DNA of 64,000 nucleotides from Acidimicrobiales bacterium (GTDB lineage Bacteria > Actinomycetota > Acidimicrobiia > Acidimicrobiales > SHLQ01). Each line of letters begins with the position of its first letter. Position 1 is the stretch's first letter. Below the pieces are notes generated by a model. It was not told where the DNA came from, did no database searches, and saw only the letters and a program-made list of their open reading frames with translations. The position numbers and the translations under genes were made by a program. The DNA lies in contig JAHDCX010000005.1 in assembly GCA_020629635.1 (NCBI GenBank), forward strand, positions 209,665 to 273,664, read 5' to 3'. Positions 6,733 through 15,537 of the stretch are shown in pieces.

Positions 6733-8280
6733 CGCTACGTGTTGTTTCCCGGTCGGCATCACGTCCTGACGACCTACCAGGCGGCATATCTCGCTGAGCT
6801 GCTGGCTGGCCACTGCACGGATCGATCCGGTCACGGCATCGAGGTCTCGGCCGACGCAGTCGTGATCTTCGCGGTCACGTCGTGGGATCAGGCCGGCACT
6901 CGTCGCAACCCGCTTCCCGGTCACCGGCGGGAAGCGGCGATCGAACTGTTCGGCCGAGAGGCCGGTCTGCCCGTGCTCGTGGTTCCGGTACCCAATGTCT
7001 CGCCCACGCCGCGATTCGCCGACGTGATCATCAACGCCGTCGATGTGCAGACCGGTGGCCGGGTGCGGCTCGATCCAAGCAACTGCGTCGTGGCGAGCTC
7101 GAGCCCCGAAGTGTTCTCGATGTTCGAGGCGACCGGCTACGCCATAGCGCCGGTCGAACTCGCGGCCGGTACGCTCGTCGCCGACCGACCCTGGACCCTT
7201 GTCGAGACGATCGCCGACGACGCGTCAACAGCGGCTGTGGCCGACCGGTTGCACCCGGCGTCGCTCGAGATTCTCGAGCGCTACGACCTCGCCAACCAGA
7301 TCGCCGAACTCTTCGCCGATCCACTACTCGGCGACGACGGCGACCTGACCGAGACGCGCGACTACATCACCTACGCCGACAGCTTCGACCGCGGCGCCGA
7401 CCGCAAGTTCGGCCTTGTGCGGACGCTGATCCGTCCCGGCCGTATCGTCGACATCGGGTGCGGGACCGGTGCGCTCCTCTCGAAGATCGCCGGCGCGCCG
7501 GAGTTCGCCGAGTGCGACCTCTTCGGCGTCGAGGCAGCCCGACCGCTCTTCGAGATCTGCGAACACCGCCGGACGATGGGGTGGTTCGACAACGAGAACA
7601 CGTTCTTCCATCACCGGAACGTGCTCAACAGTCCGGTGCTGGCCCCGGGGTCGATCGACACCACGATCACGATGGCGCTGACGCACGAGGTCTACTCGTA
7701 TGGGACGCACCAGGACGTGCTCGCCATGGCGGCACGGATCGCCCAACACACCCGGTCGGGCGGCGTGTGGATCAACGCCGACGTGTGCGGCCCGGACCAT
7801 CCCGACGGCGTCGTCGAGTTCGATCTTGCGGTCGACGACGGGCTCGCCGACTCGTGTCCGGACACGCCGACACCACAGCTGGCCGACATCGCCGGACACC
7901 TCGAATCCCTGTCGACCTGGTCACGCTGGCGGCGATTCGTCGACGACTTCCGGTCCGTCGAAGGCGAGACGGTCGAATGGGAGGAGCGGTCGCCCGGAAC
8001 GGCGAGAGCGACGCGCCGAGTCCTGTACGAGTTCTTGTCGAAGAAGGACTACCCGAACAACTGGCTGTCGGAGATGCACGAGGCGTTCTGCACCTACACG
8101 TACGCCGACTGGATCGACATCGCGGAAGAGGCGGGATTCACGATCGCACCCGGGAGCCACGCCTATCGCAACGAGTGGATCGTCGAGCATCGGTGGCGCC
8201 CCACCTGCTCGATCCGTTCCGCCGACGGGTCGGCAGAAGACTTTGGCGTGAGCCACCTCGTTCTCGCCGCCGCACGCTGA
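6730..8280 (+). CDS. Nucleotidyltransferase-like / SAM methyltransferase fusion
   Basis: The 516-residue protein appears to have two domains. Residues 1-160 (RYVLFPGRHHVLTTYQ..., then VIFAVTSWDQAGTRRNPLP and ELFGREAGLPVLVVPVPNV) resemble the nicotinamide-nucleotide/cytidylyl transferase fold, with the usual HxGH degenerated. Residues about 220-500 are a class I methyltransferase: IVDIGCGTGALL is the SAM-binding motif I, GVEAARP the acidic motif II, and ITMALTHEVYSYG motif IV. The substrate is unknown. It is followed 20 bases later by the molybdopterin oxidoreductase, probably in one operon. The fusion architecture is unfamiliar to me. Confidence 0.65.
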   Translation: MRYVLFPGRHHVLTTYQAAYLAELLAGHCTDRSGHGIEVSADAVVIFAVTSWDQAGTRRNPLPGHRREAAIELFGREAGLPVLVVPVPNVSPTPRFADVIINAVDVQTGGRVRLDPSNCVVASSSPEVFSMFEATGYAIAPVELAAGTLVADRPWTLVETIADDASTAAVADRLHPASLEILERYDLANQIAELFADPLLGDDGDLTETRDYITYADSFDRGADRKFGLVRTLIRPGRIVDIGCGTGALLSKIAGAPEFAECDLFGVEAARPLFEICEHRRTMGWFDNENTFFHHRNVLNSPVLAPGSIDTTITMALTHEVYSYGTHQDVLAMAARIAQHTRSGGVWINADVCGPDHPDGVVEFDLAVDDGLADSCPDTPTPQLADIAGHLESLSTWSRWRRFVDDFRSVEGETVEWEERSPGTARATRRVLYEFLSKKDYPNNWLSEMHEAFCTYTYADWIDIAEEAGFTIAPGSHAYRNEWIVEHRWRPTCSIRSADGSAEDFGVSHLVLAAAR

Positions 8281-8300
8281 CCAGTGGTAAGGAAGAGGCC

Positions 8301-10538
8301 ATGAGTATCGAGACCGCCTATCGAACGTGTCCCTTGTGTGAGGCCGGATGTGGTCTGGCCATCGAACACGACGGCGATGCCGTCACTCGTATTCGCGGAG
8401 ACCGCGACGACGTCTTCTCTCGCGGCTTCCTGTGTCCGAAGGGAACCGTGCTCGGCCACTTCCACGACGACCCGGACCGTCTTCGCACGCCGATGGTTCG
8501 GGTCGACGGCGAGCTCCAACCTGCGTCCTGGGAAGACGCCTACCAGGCGATCGCCGACGGGCTGAACGGCGTGTGGGAACGTCATGGCCGCTCCGCGCTC
8601 GCGGTCTATCTCGGCAACCCCATGGCGCACAGTCTCGACGGCGCCATGTACGGAAAGACCCTGCTTCGCTCGCTCGCTCCCGGCGCCGTGTTCAGCGCGT
8701 CGACGGTCGACCAACGGCCCCGAGAACTCGCGAGCGGGCTCCTCTATGGCCAGTCCGGCACGATCCCCGTCCCGGATCTCGACCGGACCGACTACCTGTT
8801 GCTGCTCGGCGCCAACCCGATGGTGTCCAACGGTTCGCTCGCCACCGCGCCCGACTGGCCCGGGCGCATCGACGCGCTCCGAGCGCGCGGGGGCGAGTTC
8901 GTCGTCGTCGACCCGGTCCGGACCAAGACCGCCGAGAAGGCCGATCGGCACCTCCCGATCGTGCCGGGCACCGATGTGCTCCTTCTCGCAGCGCTGGCGA
9001 CAGCGCTCGCAGACCACCCCACCACCGACCTGAAGTCGCTGCCCTCTCACTTCGCCGGACTCGCCGAGGTCGTCGATGCGCTGTCGGAGTTCACGCCCGA
9101 ATCCGTCGCCGAACGAACCGGCATCGACGCCGCGAGCATCCGCTCGATCGCCGCCTCGCTGGCGACCACCGAAAAGGCCGTCGTCTACGGGCGGATCGGC
9201 ACCACGGTGACGCCGTTCGGCACGACGGCGAGCTGGCTCATCGATGTCGTCAATGCGCTCGCTGGCTCGCTCGACCGTCCGGGGGGCTCGATGTTCAGCA
9301 CGCCCGCGGCCGGGTCGTCCACCACCAGAGGTGCTCGCGGGAACGGACGGTCGCATCGCCTCGGCGGCAGGTCGACCCGGGTCGACGCGATGCCCGTTGC
9401 CCTCGGCGAGCACCCGGCCTCTGCGATGGCGAACGAGATCCTCACCGAGGGAGACGGACAGCTCCGAGCGATGATCACCGTCGGCGGCAACCCGGTGCTG
9501 TCGTGCCCGGACTCGGATCGATTCGACGACGCGCTCGAGTCGCTGGAGTTCATGGTTTCGCTCGACTGCTACGTCAACGAGACGACCCGTCACGCCGACG
9601 TCATCCTCCCCGCCCCGTCTCACCTGCAGAAGCCCCACTACGACGTCGCGCTCCTGACGCTGGCCATTCGAAACGTGGCCAACTACTCGCCGGCGATCCT
9701 GCCGCTCGACGACGGCGCGGACCGGGAGTGGACGCAGATGACCCGGCTCGCGGCGATGGGCCTCGGCATGGCGTGGGACGACGAAACGATCTCGGCGATC
9801 GACGACGAAGTCGCCGGGCGCGCAATCGCCGCGGCGTTGGCAGACGCGTCGGCACCCGACGACGGGGTCGACAAAGCCGAGGCGCTCGACGTGGTGGCGT
9901 CTCGCACCGGCGCCGAGCGGCTGCTCGACATCGCGATTCGGACCGGACCCTACGGAGACTGGTTCGGGGCGCGCCCGGACGGGCTCACGCTCGACGAGCT
10001 CGAGTCACATCCGCACGGCATGGACTTCGGTCCGCTCGAACCGCGTTTGCCCGATGCCATCCGGACCTCCAGCGGCGATGTCGAGTTCGACCATCCGGAT
10101 CTGCTCGCGGACCTCCAACGGGTCGCCGCTCTTCTCGCGGAGCCGTCCGCGGACATGGTGCTCACGGGGCGCCGCACGCTGCGGTCCAACAACTCGTGGA
10201 TGCACAACATGCGGGTACTCGTGAAGGGCAAGCCACGCTGCACCCTCCAGGTCCACCCCGACGACGCGGACCGAATCGGCCTCGCCGATGGAGCCCCCGC
10301 GCGCGTGACGTCGACGTCGGGCACGGTGACCGCGCCCGTCGAGGTGACCGACGCGATCCGTCCTGGCGTCGTCTCGCTCCCCCACGGGTGGGGCCACGAC
10401 GTCGAGGGGAGTCGCCTCCGTGTCGCGGCCGAACATGCGGGCGTGAACAGCAACATCCTCACGCCGGCCGACGCGATTGATCCGTTGTCGGGGACGAGCC
10501 AGTTGACCGGGATCCCCGTCGACGTCGTGCCTGCCTGA
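8301..10538 (+). CDS. Molybdopterin oxidoreductase, formate dehydrogenase-like
   Basis: The 745-residue protein has the DMSO reductase-family layout. An N-terminal [4Fe-4S] site (CPLCEAGCGL, then Cys in FLCPKG) is followed by the molybdopterin domains (LLLLGANPMVSNGS, FVVVDPVRTKTAEKADRHLPI, VVYGRIGTT, MITVGGNPVLS, ETTRHADVILPAPS) and a C-terminal dinucleotide-binding domain (LTGRRTLRSNNSWMHN to LPHGWGH). The region usually carrying a Mo-ligating Cys/Sec reads STVDQRPRE, so the metal ligand is not evident. It has no twin-arginine signal, so it is cytoplasmic. The start is fixed by AGGAAGAGG just upstream of the ATG. Confidence 0.85.
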   Translation: MSIETAYRTCPLCEAGCGLAIEHDGDAVTRIRGDRDDVFSRGFLCPKGTVLGHFHDDPDRLRTPMVRVDGELQPASWEDAYQAIADGLNGVWERHGRSALAVYLGNPMAHSLDGAMYGKTLLRSLAPGAVFSASTVDQRPRELASGLLYGQSGTIPVPDLDRTDYLLLLGANPMVSNGSLATAPDWPGRIDALRARGGEFVVVDPVRTKTAEKADRHLPIVPGTDVLLLAALATALADHPTTDLKSLPSHFAGLAEVVDALSEFTPESVAERTGIDAASIRSIAASLATTEKAVVYGRIGTTVTPFGTTASWLIDVVNALAGSLDRPGGSMFSTPAAGSSTTRGARGNGRSHRLGGRSTRVDAMPVALGEHPASAMANEILTEGDGQLRAMITVGGNPVLSCPDSDRFDDALESLEFMVSLDCYVNETTRHADVILPAPSHLQKPHYDVALLTLAIRNVANYSPAILPLDDGADREWTQMTRLAAMGLGMAWDDETISAIDDEVAGRAIAAALADASAPDDGVDKAEALDVVASRTGAERLLDIAIRTGPYGDWFGARPDGLTLDELESHPHGMDFGPLEPRLPDAIRTSSGDVEFDHPDLLADLQRVAALLAEPSADMVLTGRRTLRSNNSWMHNMRVLVKGKPRCTLQVHPDDADRIGLADGAPARVTSTSGTVTAPVEVTDAIRPGVVSLPHGWGHDVEGSRLRVAAEHAGVNSNILTPADAIDPLSGTSQLTGIPVDVVPA

Positions 10539-10541
10539 GCG

Positions 10542-10811
10542 TCAGTCGTCTCGACGCCACGCCCACGCACCCGTCAACGCGGTGACGAGCACGAGTACGG
10601 CGACAGCGAACAGGGTCGGGGTGTCGTCACTGTCCGAGATCAGACTTCCGACCAGATAGAGACCGGCGAGCAGCATCACGACGGCAGCGGCGCCGGACCA
10701 CATCGCGAAGGCGCGTCGCCCGCCTTTCCACGCCCAGACGACCGCCCCGATGCCAACAAGCACCAGGGCGGCCAACGTGAGCAGTAGTAGTCCGATGATC
10801 GCGAGCCCCAT
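10542..10811 (-). CDS. Small membrane protein, three TM segments
   Basis: The 89-residue protein is almost entirely hydrophobic, with three predicted membrane spans (about 4-26, 36-56 and 66-83) and a short positively charged end (WAWRRDD). No family is recognised. TAGGGT lies nine bases before the ATG. It converges on the molybdopterin gene with only three bases between the stops. Confidence 0.55.
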   Translation of the reverse strand: MGLAIIGLLLLTLAALVLVGIGAVVWAWKGGRRAFAMWSGAAAVVMLLAGLYLVGSLISDSDDTPTLFAVAVLVLVTALTGAWAWRRDD

Positions 10812-10855
10812 GGCCGCCCGACCCTACTCGCAGGCCATGTCGAGGGATCAGGCCA

Positions 10856-12193
10856 TCACTGGCCGAAGGCTTCGATGACGCAGCTGGTCGAGAGGTGCGC
10901 TGGGGCGACTCGGACGTCGGTCGGGTCGTTCGATGTCGAGCCCGCGATCGTTGCTCCGGCGCCATAGGTGCTGTGCACGATGTCGAGCGACGGCGTGCCG
11001 GTGTTCTCGTCGAACTCGGTGGCGACGTTTTGGAGCACGTCGAGGGTTCCGTCGGCGTTGAAGAAGCACTCCGCCTGGTGGGCGTAGCGCACGCTCGCCC
11101 GATTGAGGATCCCGACCTCGAAACCCGTGGCCTGGTCGACGATCGGCACGATGTTGCAGCCGTCGACGGTCACCGCCGCCGAGTACGTGCCCGAGGCCGG
11201 ACCATCAGCGGAGTGGATCAGCTCGGGCACGCCGTCGGCGTTCCAGTCGTGCCACCCGATCTGATCGAACATGCCGTCGATTCGGGTCGAGTACCAGGAC
11301 TTGACCATGCCGGAGATGACTCCACTCGTCGGGTCGTCGATCACGACCCACGCACCGGCGTCGTCGTGCACCATCTGCAGCAACTCGATCTCGCCATCAG
11401 CGTCGACGTCTGCGGATCCCGAAGCCACGACGTCCGGGTTCGAGAAGGACGGTGCAGCGCAGCCGGTGGCGAACGCGGCCCGGGCCGCAACGGGTCTGGC
11501 GTCAATCTGGATCGACGACATCATCTCGTCGAAGGCCGCGACCGTGTGGGCGAACCGTTCGGCGGTCGTGGCGAACAGGGTGTTGGCGTCCGAGTCGGCG
11601 AGCTCGTCGGCGGCGATGAACAGCACACCGTCTCCGGCATCGACGACGATCGTGTCGCGTGCGCCGCTCATCCAGAACTCTTCGAGGATTCGGATCCGGA
11701 CCGCGGGCAAACCGTCGACGGTCGTTTGGACGCTGGTGTCGACGTCCATGGTCGCGTTGATTCGGGCGAGTGCCTCGGTGAATGTTTCGGCGGTCGTGAA
11801 GTGAGCCGTGATCTCCGATCGCCATTCTCGGGCTCCGGGGTTGGCCGGGATCGGCGCCGGGGAGAACTGATCGCAGTCGCGGTGATGCCAGCCATCGGGG
11901 ACGATCACCCGGTATCGAGTGCCCGCACAGGAGGCCGGGTCGACGACGGGCCCGGGTTCGATGGTCGGCGCCGGGGCGGGCGACGTCGTCGTAGGGGCGC
12001 CGGCGACGGTGGTCGACGGAGTCGGATCAACGACCGAATCGATGGGCTCGGAGACCTCGCTGAGCAGCGGTGCTGCCGTCGAGGGCGTCTGTTCGGCGGT
12101 GAACGGAAGCTCCTCGGGCGAGGTGGAGTCACCACAGGCCGCAACGCTGAGGGCTGCGACGGCGACGAGGGAGAGCACGCGGCGGGAAGTCAT
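10856..12193 (-). CDS. Lipoprotein of unknown function with FG-GAP-like segment
   Basis: The 445-residue protein begins with a lipoprotein signal (VAVAALSVAACG, Cys near 19), then a Thr/Pro/Ala linker of about 70 residues. The middle part (RYRVIVPDGWHH to MMSSIQID) resembles PsbP/DUF1795-like lipoprotein domains: TVDGLPAVRIRI, then VVDAGDGVLFIAADE. The C-terminal part carries DVDADGEIELLQ, DWNADGVPELIHS and FFNADGTLDVL, Asp-rich loops like those of FG-GAP/calcium-binding propellers. It is probably extracellular. The start is the ATG preceding the signal peptide; AAGGA lies eight bases upstream. Confidence 0.6.
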   Translation of the reverse strand: MTSRRVLSLVAVAALSVAACGDSTSPEELPFTAEQTPSTAAPLLSEVSEPIDSVVDPTPSTTVAGAPTTTSPAPAPTIEPGPVVDPASCAGTRYRVIVPDGWHHRDCDQFSPAPIPANPGAREWRSEITAHFTTAETFTEALARINATMDVDTSVQTTVDGLPAVRIRILEEFWMSGARDTIVVDAGDGVLFIAADELADSDANTLFATTAERFAHTVAAFDEMMSSIQIDARPVAARAAFATGCAAPSFSNPDVVASGSADVDADGEIELLQMVHDDAGAWVVIDDPTSGVISGMVKSWYSTRIDGMFDQIGWHDWNADGVPELIHSADGPASGTYSAAVTVDGCNIVPIVDQATGFEVGILNRASVRYAHQAECFFNADGTLDVLQNVATEFDENTGTPSLDIVHSTYGAGATIAGSTSNDPTDVRVAPAHLSTSCVIEAFGQ

Positions 12194-12291
12194 TTCAGGG
12201 TCCTTGGGTTGGCTGTCTTCATGATCGGGAACGCCGGTGCGCTGCTGTATCGGGAGCCACCCCCGGGCCGAACGGCCCATGTCTGGCTGCC

Positions 12292-12308
12292 TAGGGTGGG
12301 ATGCGATG
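12292..12308 (+). promoter_or_regulatory. -10-like element before amine oxidase (TAGGGT-8-ATG)
   Basis: TAGGGT lies eight bases before the ATG with no Shine-Dalgarno sequence in between, again compatible with a leaderless transcript. Confidence 0.4.
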
Positions 12309-13367
12309 CCTGATCACGACGTGATCGTCGTCGGAGCCGGTGCCTCCGGACTGCGGGCGGCGACCCTGCTCGACGCGGCCGGACTCGACGTCGTCGTGTT
12401 CGAGGCCCGTGATCGTGTTGGGGGACGGTTGCTCTCTGCACCGACCTCCGGTGGAGTCGCCGACCTCGGCGCCACGTGGTTCTGGGATGACGAATCAGCC
12501 GTGAACCAACTCGTCGAGCGGGCGGCGCTGCCGGCGTTCCGCCAACACCTCGCCGGCGACATGATCTACGACGCGCCGGGTTTCTCCCCCCGCCGTCTGG
12601 ATGGCAACCAGCTCGATGTGCCGTCGAGTCGGCTCGCAACTGGCATGGCGGCGGTCACGGACCATCTCGCCGCGCAACTTGGGCCCGACCGGATTCTGTT
12701 CGGGTCCAGCGTGGACGAGATCGTCGTGCTGGACGACGGGCTCCAGGTCCGTCTGGCGAACGCGGCTCGTACGGCCCGTCATGTCGTGATCGCGGTCCCG
12801 CCGGCGCTTGCGGTCTCGAGGATCGTCATGAGTGACCTGGACGATGCCGTTCGCACGATCGCTGAGGCGACCCCGGTATGGATGGGAACGACCGTCAAGG
12901 CGGTCGCCGTCTACCCAACACCGTTCTGGCGTGAGACCGGACTTGCGGGTGCGGCGTTCAGCCATGTGGGGCCGATGCGCGAGCTTCACGACATGAGTGG
13001 CCCCGGTGGCGCGCCGGCGGCGATCTTCGGTTTCTGTTCCCCGCGGGTTGGCGAGCCGGCACCGACGAGCGAAGCGATCATCGAACAACTCGTTCGACTG
13101 TTCGGCGAGCGGGCCGGCACTCCGTCGGACGTGTTCGTCTTCGATTGGCGCGACGAACCGCACACGTCGCCGTCCAACGTCGAAGCGCTCAGTGACTACA
13201 CGACGTACGGGCACCCCGTGTTCCAGCGTCCGTCGATGGCGTCGCGATTGCACTGGGTGTCGACCGAAACCTCCACGGTCGCCCCCGGACACGTCGAGGG
13301 CGCGCTCGCCGCCGCGCAGCGGGCGGCAACAGCGATCATCGATGCATCAAAAGGAGTTCCCGCATGA
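12306..13367 (+). CDS. FAD-dependent amine oxidase / NAD(P)/FAD oxidoreductase
   Basis: The 353-residue protein has an N-terminal FAD-binding Rossmann motif (VIVVGAGASGLRAA, then VFEARDRVGGRLLS), the DLGATWFW motif of flavin amine oxidases, and a C-terminal FAD contact region (WVSTETSTVAPGHVEGALAAA). The dinucleotide fold is complete, but the protein is shorter than typical monoamine oxidases (450+). The substrate is unknown. Its last codons overlap the DinB gene by four bases (ATGA), so the two are translationally coupled, and an MttB-like gene follows; a role in amine metabolism is possible but inferred. Confidence 0.8.
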   Translation: MPDHDVIVVGAGASGLRAATLLDAAGLDVVVFEARDRVGGRLLSAPTSGGVADLGATWFWDDESAVNQLVERAALPAFRQHLAGDMIYDAPGFSPRRLDGNQLDVPSSRLATGMAAVTDHLAAQLGPDRILFGSSVDEIVVLDDGLQVRLANAARTARHVVIAVPPALAVSRIVMSDLDDAVRTIAEATPVWMGTTVKAVAVYPTPFWRETGLAGAAFSHVGPMRELHDMSGPGGAPAAIFGFCSPRVGEPAPTSEAIIEQLVRLFGERAGTPSDVFVFDWRDEPHTSPSNVEALSDYTTYGHPVFQRPSMASRLHWVSTETSTVAPGHVEGALAAAQRAATAIIDASKGVPA

Positions 13368-13891
13368 GTCCATCCCTGTCCGAACTGCTCGTCGAGTACG
13401 ACACGGCGCTGGCGTTCACCGAGTCGCTGCATCGCGGCCTGACCGATGACGAGATCCTGTGGAGACCGGTGCCCGAGTCGAGCGCGATCGGTTGGCACCT
13501 CGGGCATCAAGCTGCCGTCGCGCACTACATGGTCCGAAACCTCACCGCGGCCGAGCCCCCGATCGATCACCGGCTCGACGCCGTGATGGATTCGGCCACC
13601 GAAGAGCGCCAGCGCGGTGACCTGCCCGGGGTGGAGCAGATCCTCGAGTACCGGTCGAGCGTTGCGGAGCGGGTTCGTTACCGCGTGTCGATGATCGACG
13701 AGGGCAGGGTCGGGGCGCCTGTCCAACTCCGGCGAATTGCCGAGACGATGCTGACCGCGATCGTCAATCACGAATACCAACATTCGAAGTGGATCGGCGA
13801 GGTTCGCCACGAACAGCACGGCCATGCCCTCCCCGACGCACCGACTTCGGACCGGCTCGAACTGGTCGAGGGCTACCTGATGGTGGGTTGA
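13364..13891 (+). CDS. DinB-family protein
   Basis: The 175-residue protein is a four-helix DinB-like (DinB_2) protein. The three metal-binding His positions are visible as GWHLGHQAAVAH near residues 44-53 and NHEYQH near 131-136. Family members bind a divalent metal and include thiol-dependent transferases. The start ATG overlaps the amine oxidase stop. Confidence 0.75.
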   Translation: MSPSLSELLVEYDTALAFTESLHRGLTDDEILWRPVPESSAIGWHLGHQAAVAHYMVRNLTAAEPPIDHRLDAVMDSATEERQRGDLPGVEQILEYRSSVAERVRYRVSMIDEGRVGAPVQLRRIAETMLTAIVNHEYQHSKWIGEVRHEQHGHALPDAPTSDRLELVEGYLMVG

Positions 13892-13924
13892 CGCTCGACG
13901 AGTCCCTGCTCGTCGATCATGTGG

Positions 13925-13938
13925 GACACTCGCGCATG
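13925..13938 (+). promoter_or_regulatory. Leaderless -10 element (GACACT-5-ATG)
   Basis: GACACT is five bases before the ATG of the MttB-like gene. It marks this ATG rather than an upstream in-frame start inside the DinB gene. Confidence 0.45.
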
Positions 13939-15456
13939 GTTCGTCGGGGTCGAACGCGTGAAGAGCGAGCCGTTCGGTCGTCGGACGACGACGCGTCGCG
14001 ATACCGAAATCTCGTTTCGCCGTTCGAGCCGCTCCGGGTGTTGAGCGACGATCAGGTGGCGCACATTCACGATTCGGCGGTGAACTACCTCGCCGACGAG
14101 GGCATTCGTGTGCTGCTGGGCGAGGCACGAGAGATCTACGCGTCAGCGGGGTGCCGGGTCGTCGACGACATGGTCTTCGTCGACCCCGACCTGATCGGTG
14201 CGGCGATCACGTCTGCGCCGTCCGACTTCGAGGTGGTGAGTCGCAACCCGGACAAGACGATCCGACTGGCACCCGGGCACCTGAACCTGGCTCCGGTCGG
14301 CGGGCCGCCGTTCGTGTCGGATCTCGATCGTGGCCGCCGCGACGGCACGCTCGCCGACCAGGAGAACTTCCTCCGCATGACCGAGCACTTCGACGTGATG
14401 GCCATCGCGATGCCGTGCGTCGAGCCGAGCGACATCGCGATCAACGTCCGGCATCTGCACTCGACACGGTCCACGATGACCCTGACCGAGAAGCCGGCGT
14501 TCCTGTTTGCTCGGGGCCGGGCGCGGGTGGCTGACACGTTCGAGCTCGTCAAGATCGCCCATGGGGTCGACGAGGCCGAGTTCGCCTCGGCCCCTCGCTG
14601 CTGGACGAACATCAACACGAACTCGCCGCGCCAGCTCGACGTCCCGATGTCGATGGGCATCATCGACTTCGCCCGGGCCGGACAGGCCTGTGTCATGACG
14701 CCATTCACGCTCGCGGGGGCCATGGCGCCCGTGACGCTGGCCGGAGCGCTCGTCTTGCAGCACATGGAGGTGCTCGCCGCGGTCACCCTCAGCCAGCTCG
14801 TTCGGCCGGGGGCGCCCGTGGTCTACGGCGCGTTCACCTCCAACGTCGACATGAAGTCCGGGTCTCCGGCCTTCGGGACCCCCGAGTCGTTCAAGGGCGC
14901 GTTGGCCAGTGGCCAGTTGGCGCGTCATGTCGGACTGCCGTGGCGGTCGTCGGGGTCGAGCGCCTCCACGTCCGTCGACGCCCAGGGCGCCTACGAGACG
15001 ATGCTCAACACGTGGGCGGCCGTCCTTGCCGGCTGCAACTGGATCATGCACGCCGCTGGCTGGCAGGAGGGTGGCCTGGTGGCCAGCTACGAGAAGTTCG
15101 TCGCGGACATCGACATGTGTCAGATCATCGCCGAGTCGCTTCGGCCGATCATGGTCGACGACGCCGAGCTCGCCCTCGACGCCATCACCGAGGTCGGCCC
15201 GGGCGGGCACTTCTTCGGGGTCGACCACACGCTCGAGCGGTACGCGACCGCCTTCTACGAGCCGCTCCTGTTCAGCCGTGCCACGTACGAGCAGTGGGAC
15301 GAAGAGGGCCGACTCTCCACCGAGCAGCGGGCGAACGCCGTCTGGAAGCAGGTACTGGCCGACTACCAACCGCCACCGATCGATGACGCCGTGGTGGCGG
15401 AGATGAACGACTTCGTCGAGCGTCGCAGCGCCGAAGGCGGCGCCGCCCCGGACTGA
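13936..15456 (+). CDS. MttB superfamily methyltransferase, non-pyrrolysine
   Basis: The 506-residue protein matches the trimethylamine methyltransferase (MttB/MtgB) family in length and in conserved stretches (LSDDQVAHIHDSAVNYLADEG, AFTSNVDMKSGSPAFGTPE, NWIMHAAGWQEGGL, GHFFGVDHTLERY). Enzymes of this family move a methyl group from a quaternary or tertiary amine to a corrinoid protein. There is no in-frame TAG, so it is of the glycine-betaine-type, pyrrolysine-free class; the substrate cannot be read off. No corrinoid protein gene is seen nearby. It ends next to a large palindrome. Confidence 0.85.
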   Translation: MVRRGRTREERAVRSSDDDASRYRNLVSPFEPLRVLSDDQVAHIHDSAVNYLADEGIRVLLGEAREIYASAGCRVVDDMVFVDPDLIGAAITSAPSDFEVVSRNPDKTIRLAPGHLNLAPVGGPPFVSDLDRGRRDGTLADQENFLRMTEHFDVMAIAMPCVEPSDIAINVRHLHSTRSTMTLTEKPAFLFARGRARVADTFELVKIAHGVDEAEFASAPRCWTNINTNSPRQLDVPMSMGIIDFARAGQACVMTPFTLAGAMAPVTLAGALVLQHMEVLAAVTLSQLVRPGAPVVYGAFTSNVDMKSGSPAFGTPESFKGALASGQLARHVGLPWRSSGSSASTSVDAQGAYETMLNTWAAVLAGCNWIMHAAGWQEGGLVASYEKFVADIDMCQIIAESLRPIMVDDAELALDAITEVGPGGHFFGVDHTLERYATAFYEPLLFSRATYEQWDEEGRLSTEQRANAVWKQVLADYQPPPIDDAVVAEMNDFVERRSAEGGAAPD

Positions 15457-15469
15457 ACCGGGGTCCATC

Positions 15470-15528
15470 TGGGGTCAAGTCTTTCCAATTGACAACCTTG
15501 AGTTGTCGATTGGAAAGACTTGACCCCA
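15470..15528. repeat. Long palindrome of the GGGGTCAAGTCT family
   Basis: Arms of 27 bases with one mismatch (TGGGGTCAAGTCTTTCCAAT... and its complement) surround a five-base loop, between two convergent genes. The end motif recurs at four other convergent junctions in the window. It would act as a terminator in both directions. Confidence 0.7.
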
Positions 15529-15537
15529 AGACGCGAC

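Noticed and set aside
8163..9638. A 491-residue open frame antisense to the molybdopterin gene
   Set aside because: It is a mirror frame produced by high GC at codon position three; its translation is Arg/Ala-rich without motifs, whereas the opposite strand encodes a full conserved enzyme.
13936..15456. Pyrrolysine in the MttB-like protein
   Set aside because: There is no in-frame TAG, so the protein is of the non-pyrrolysine branch.
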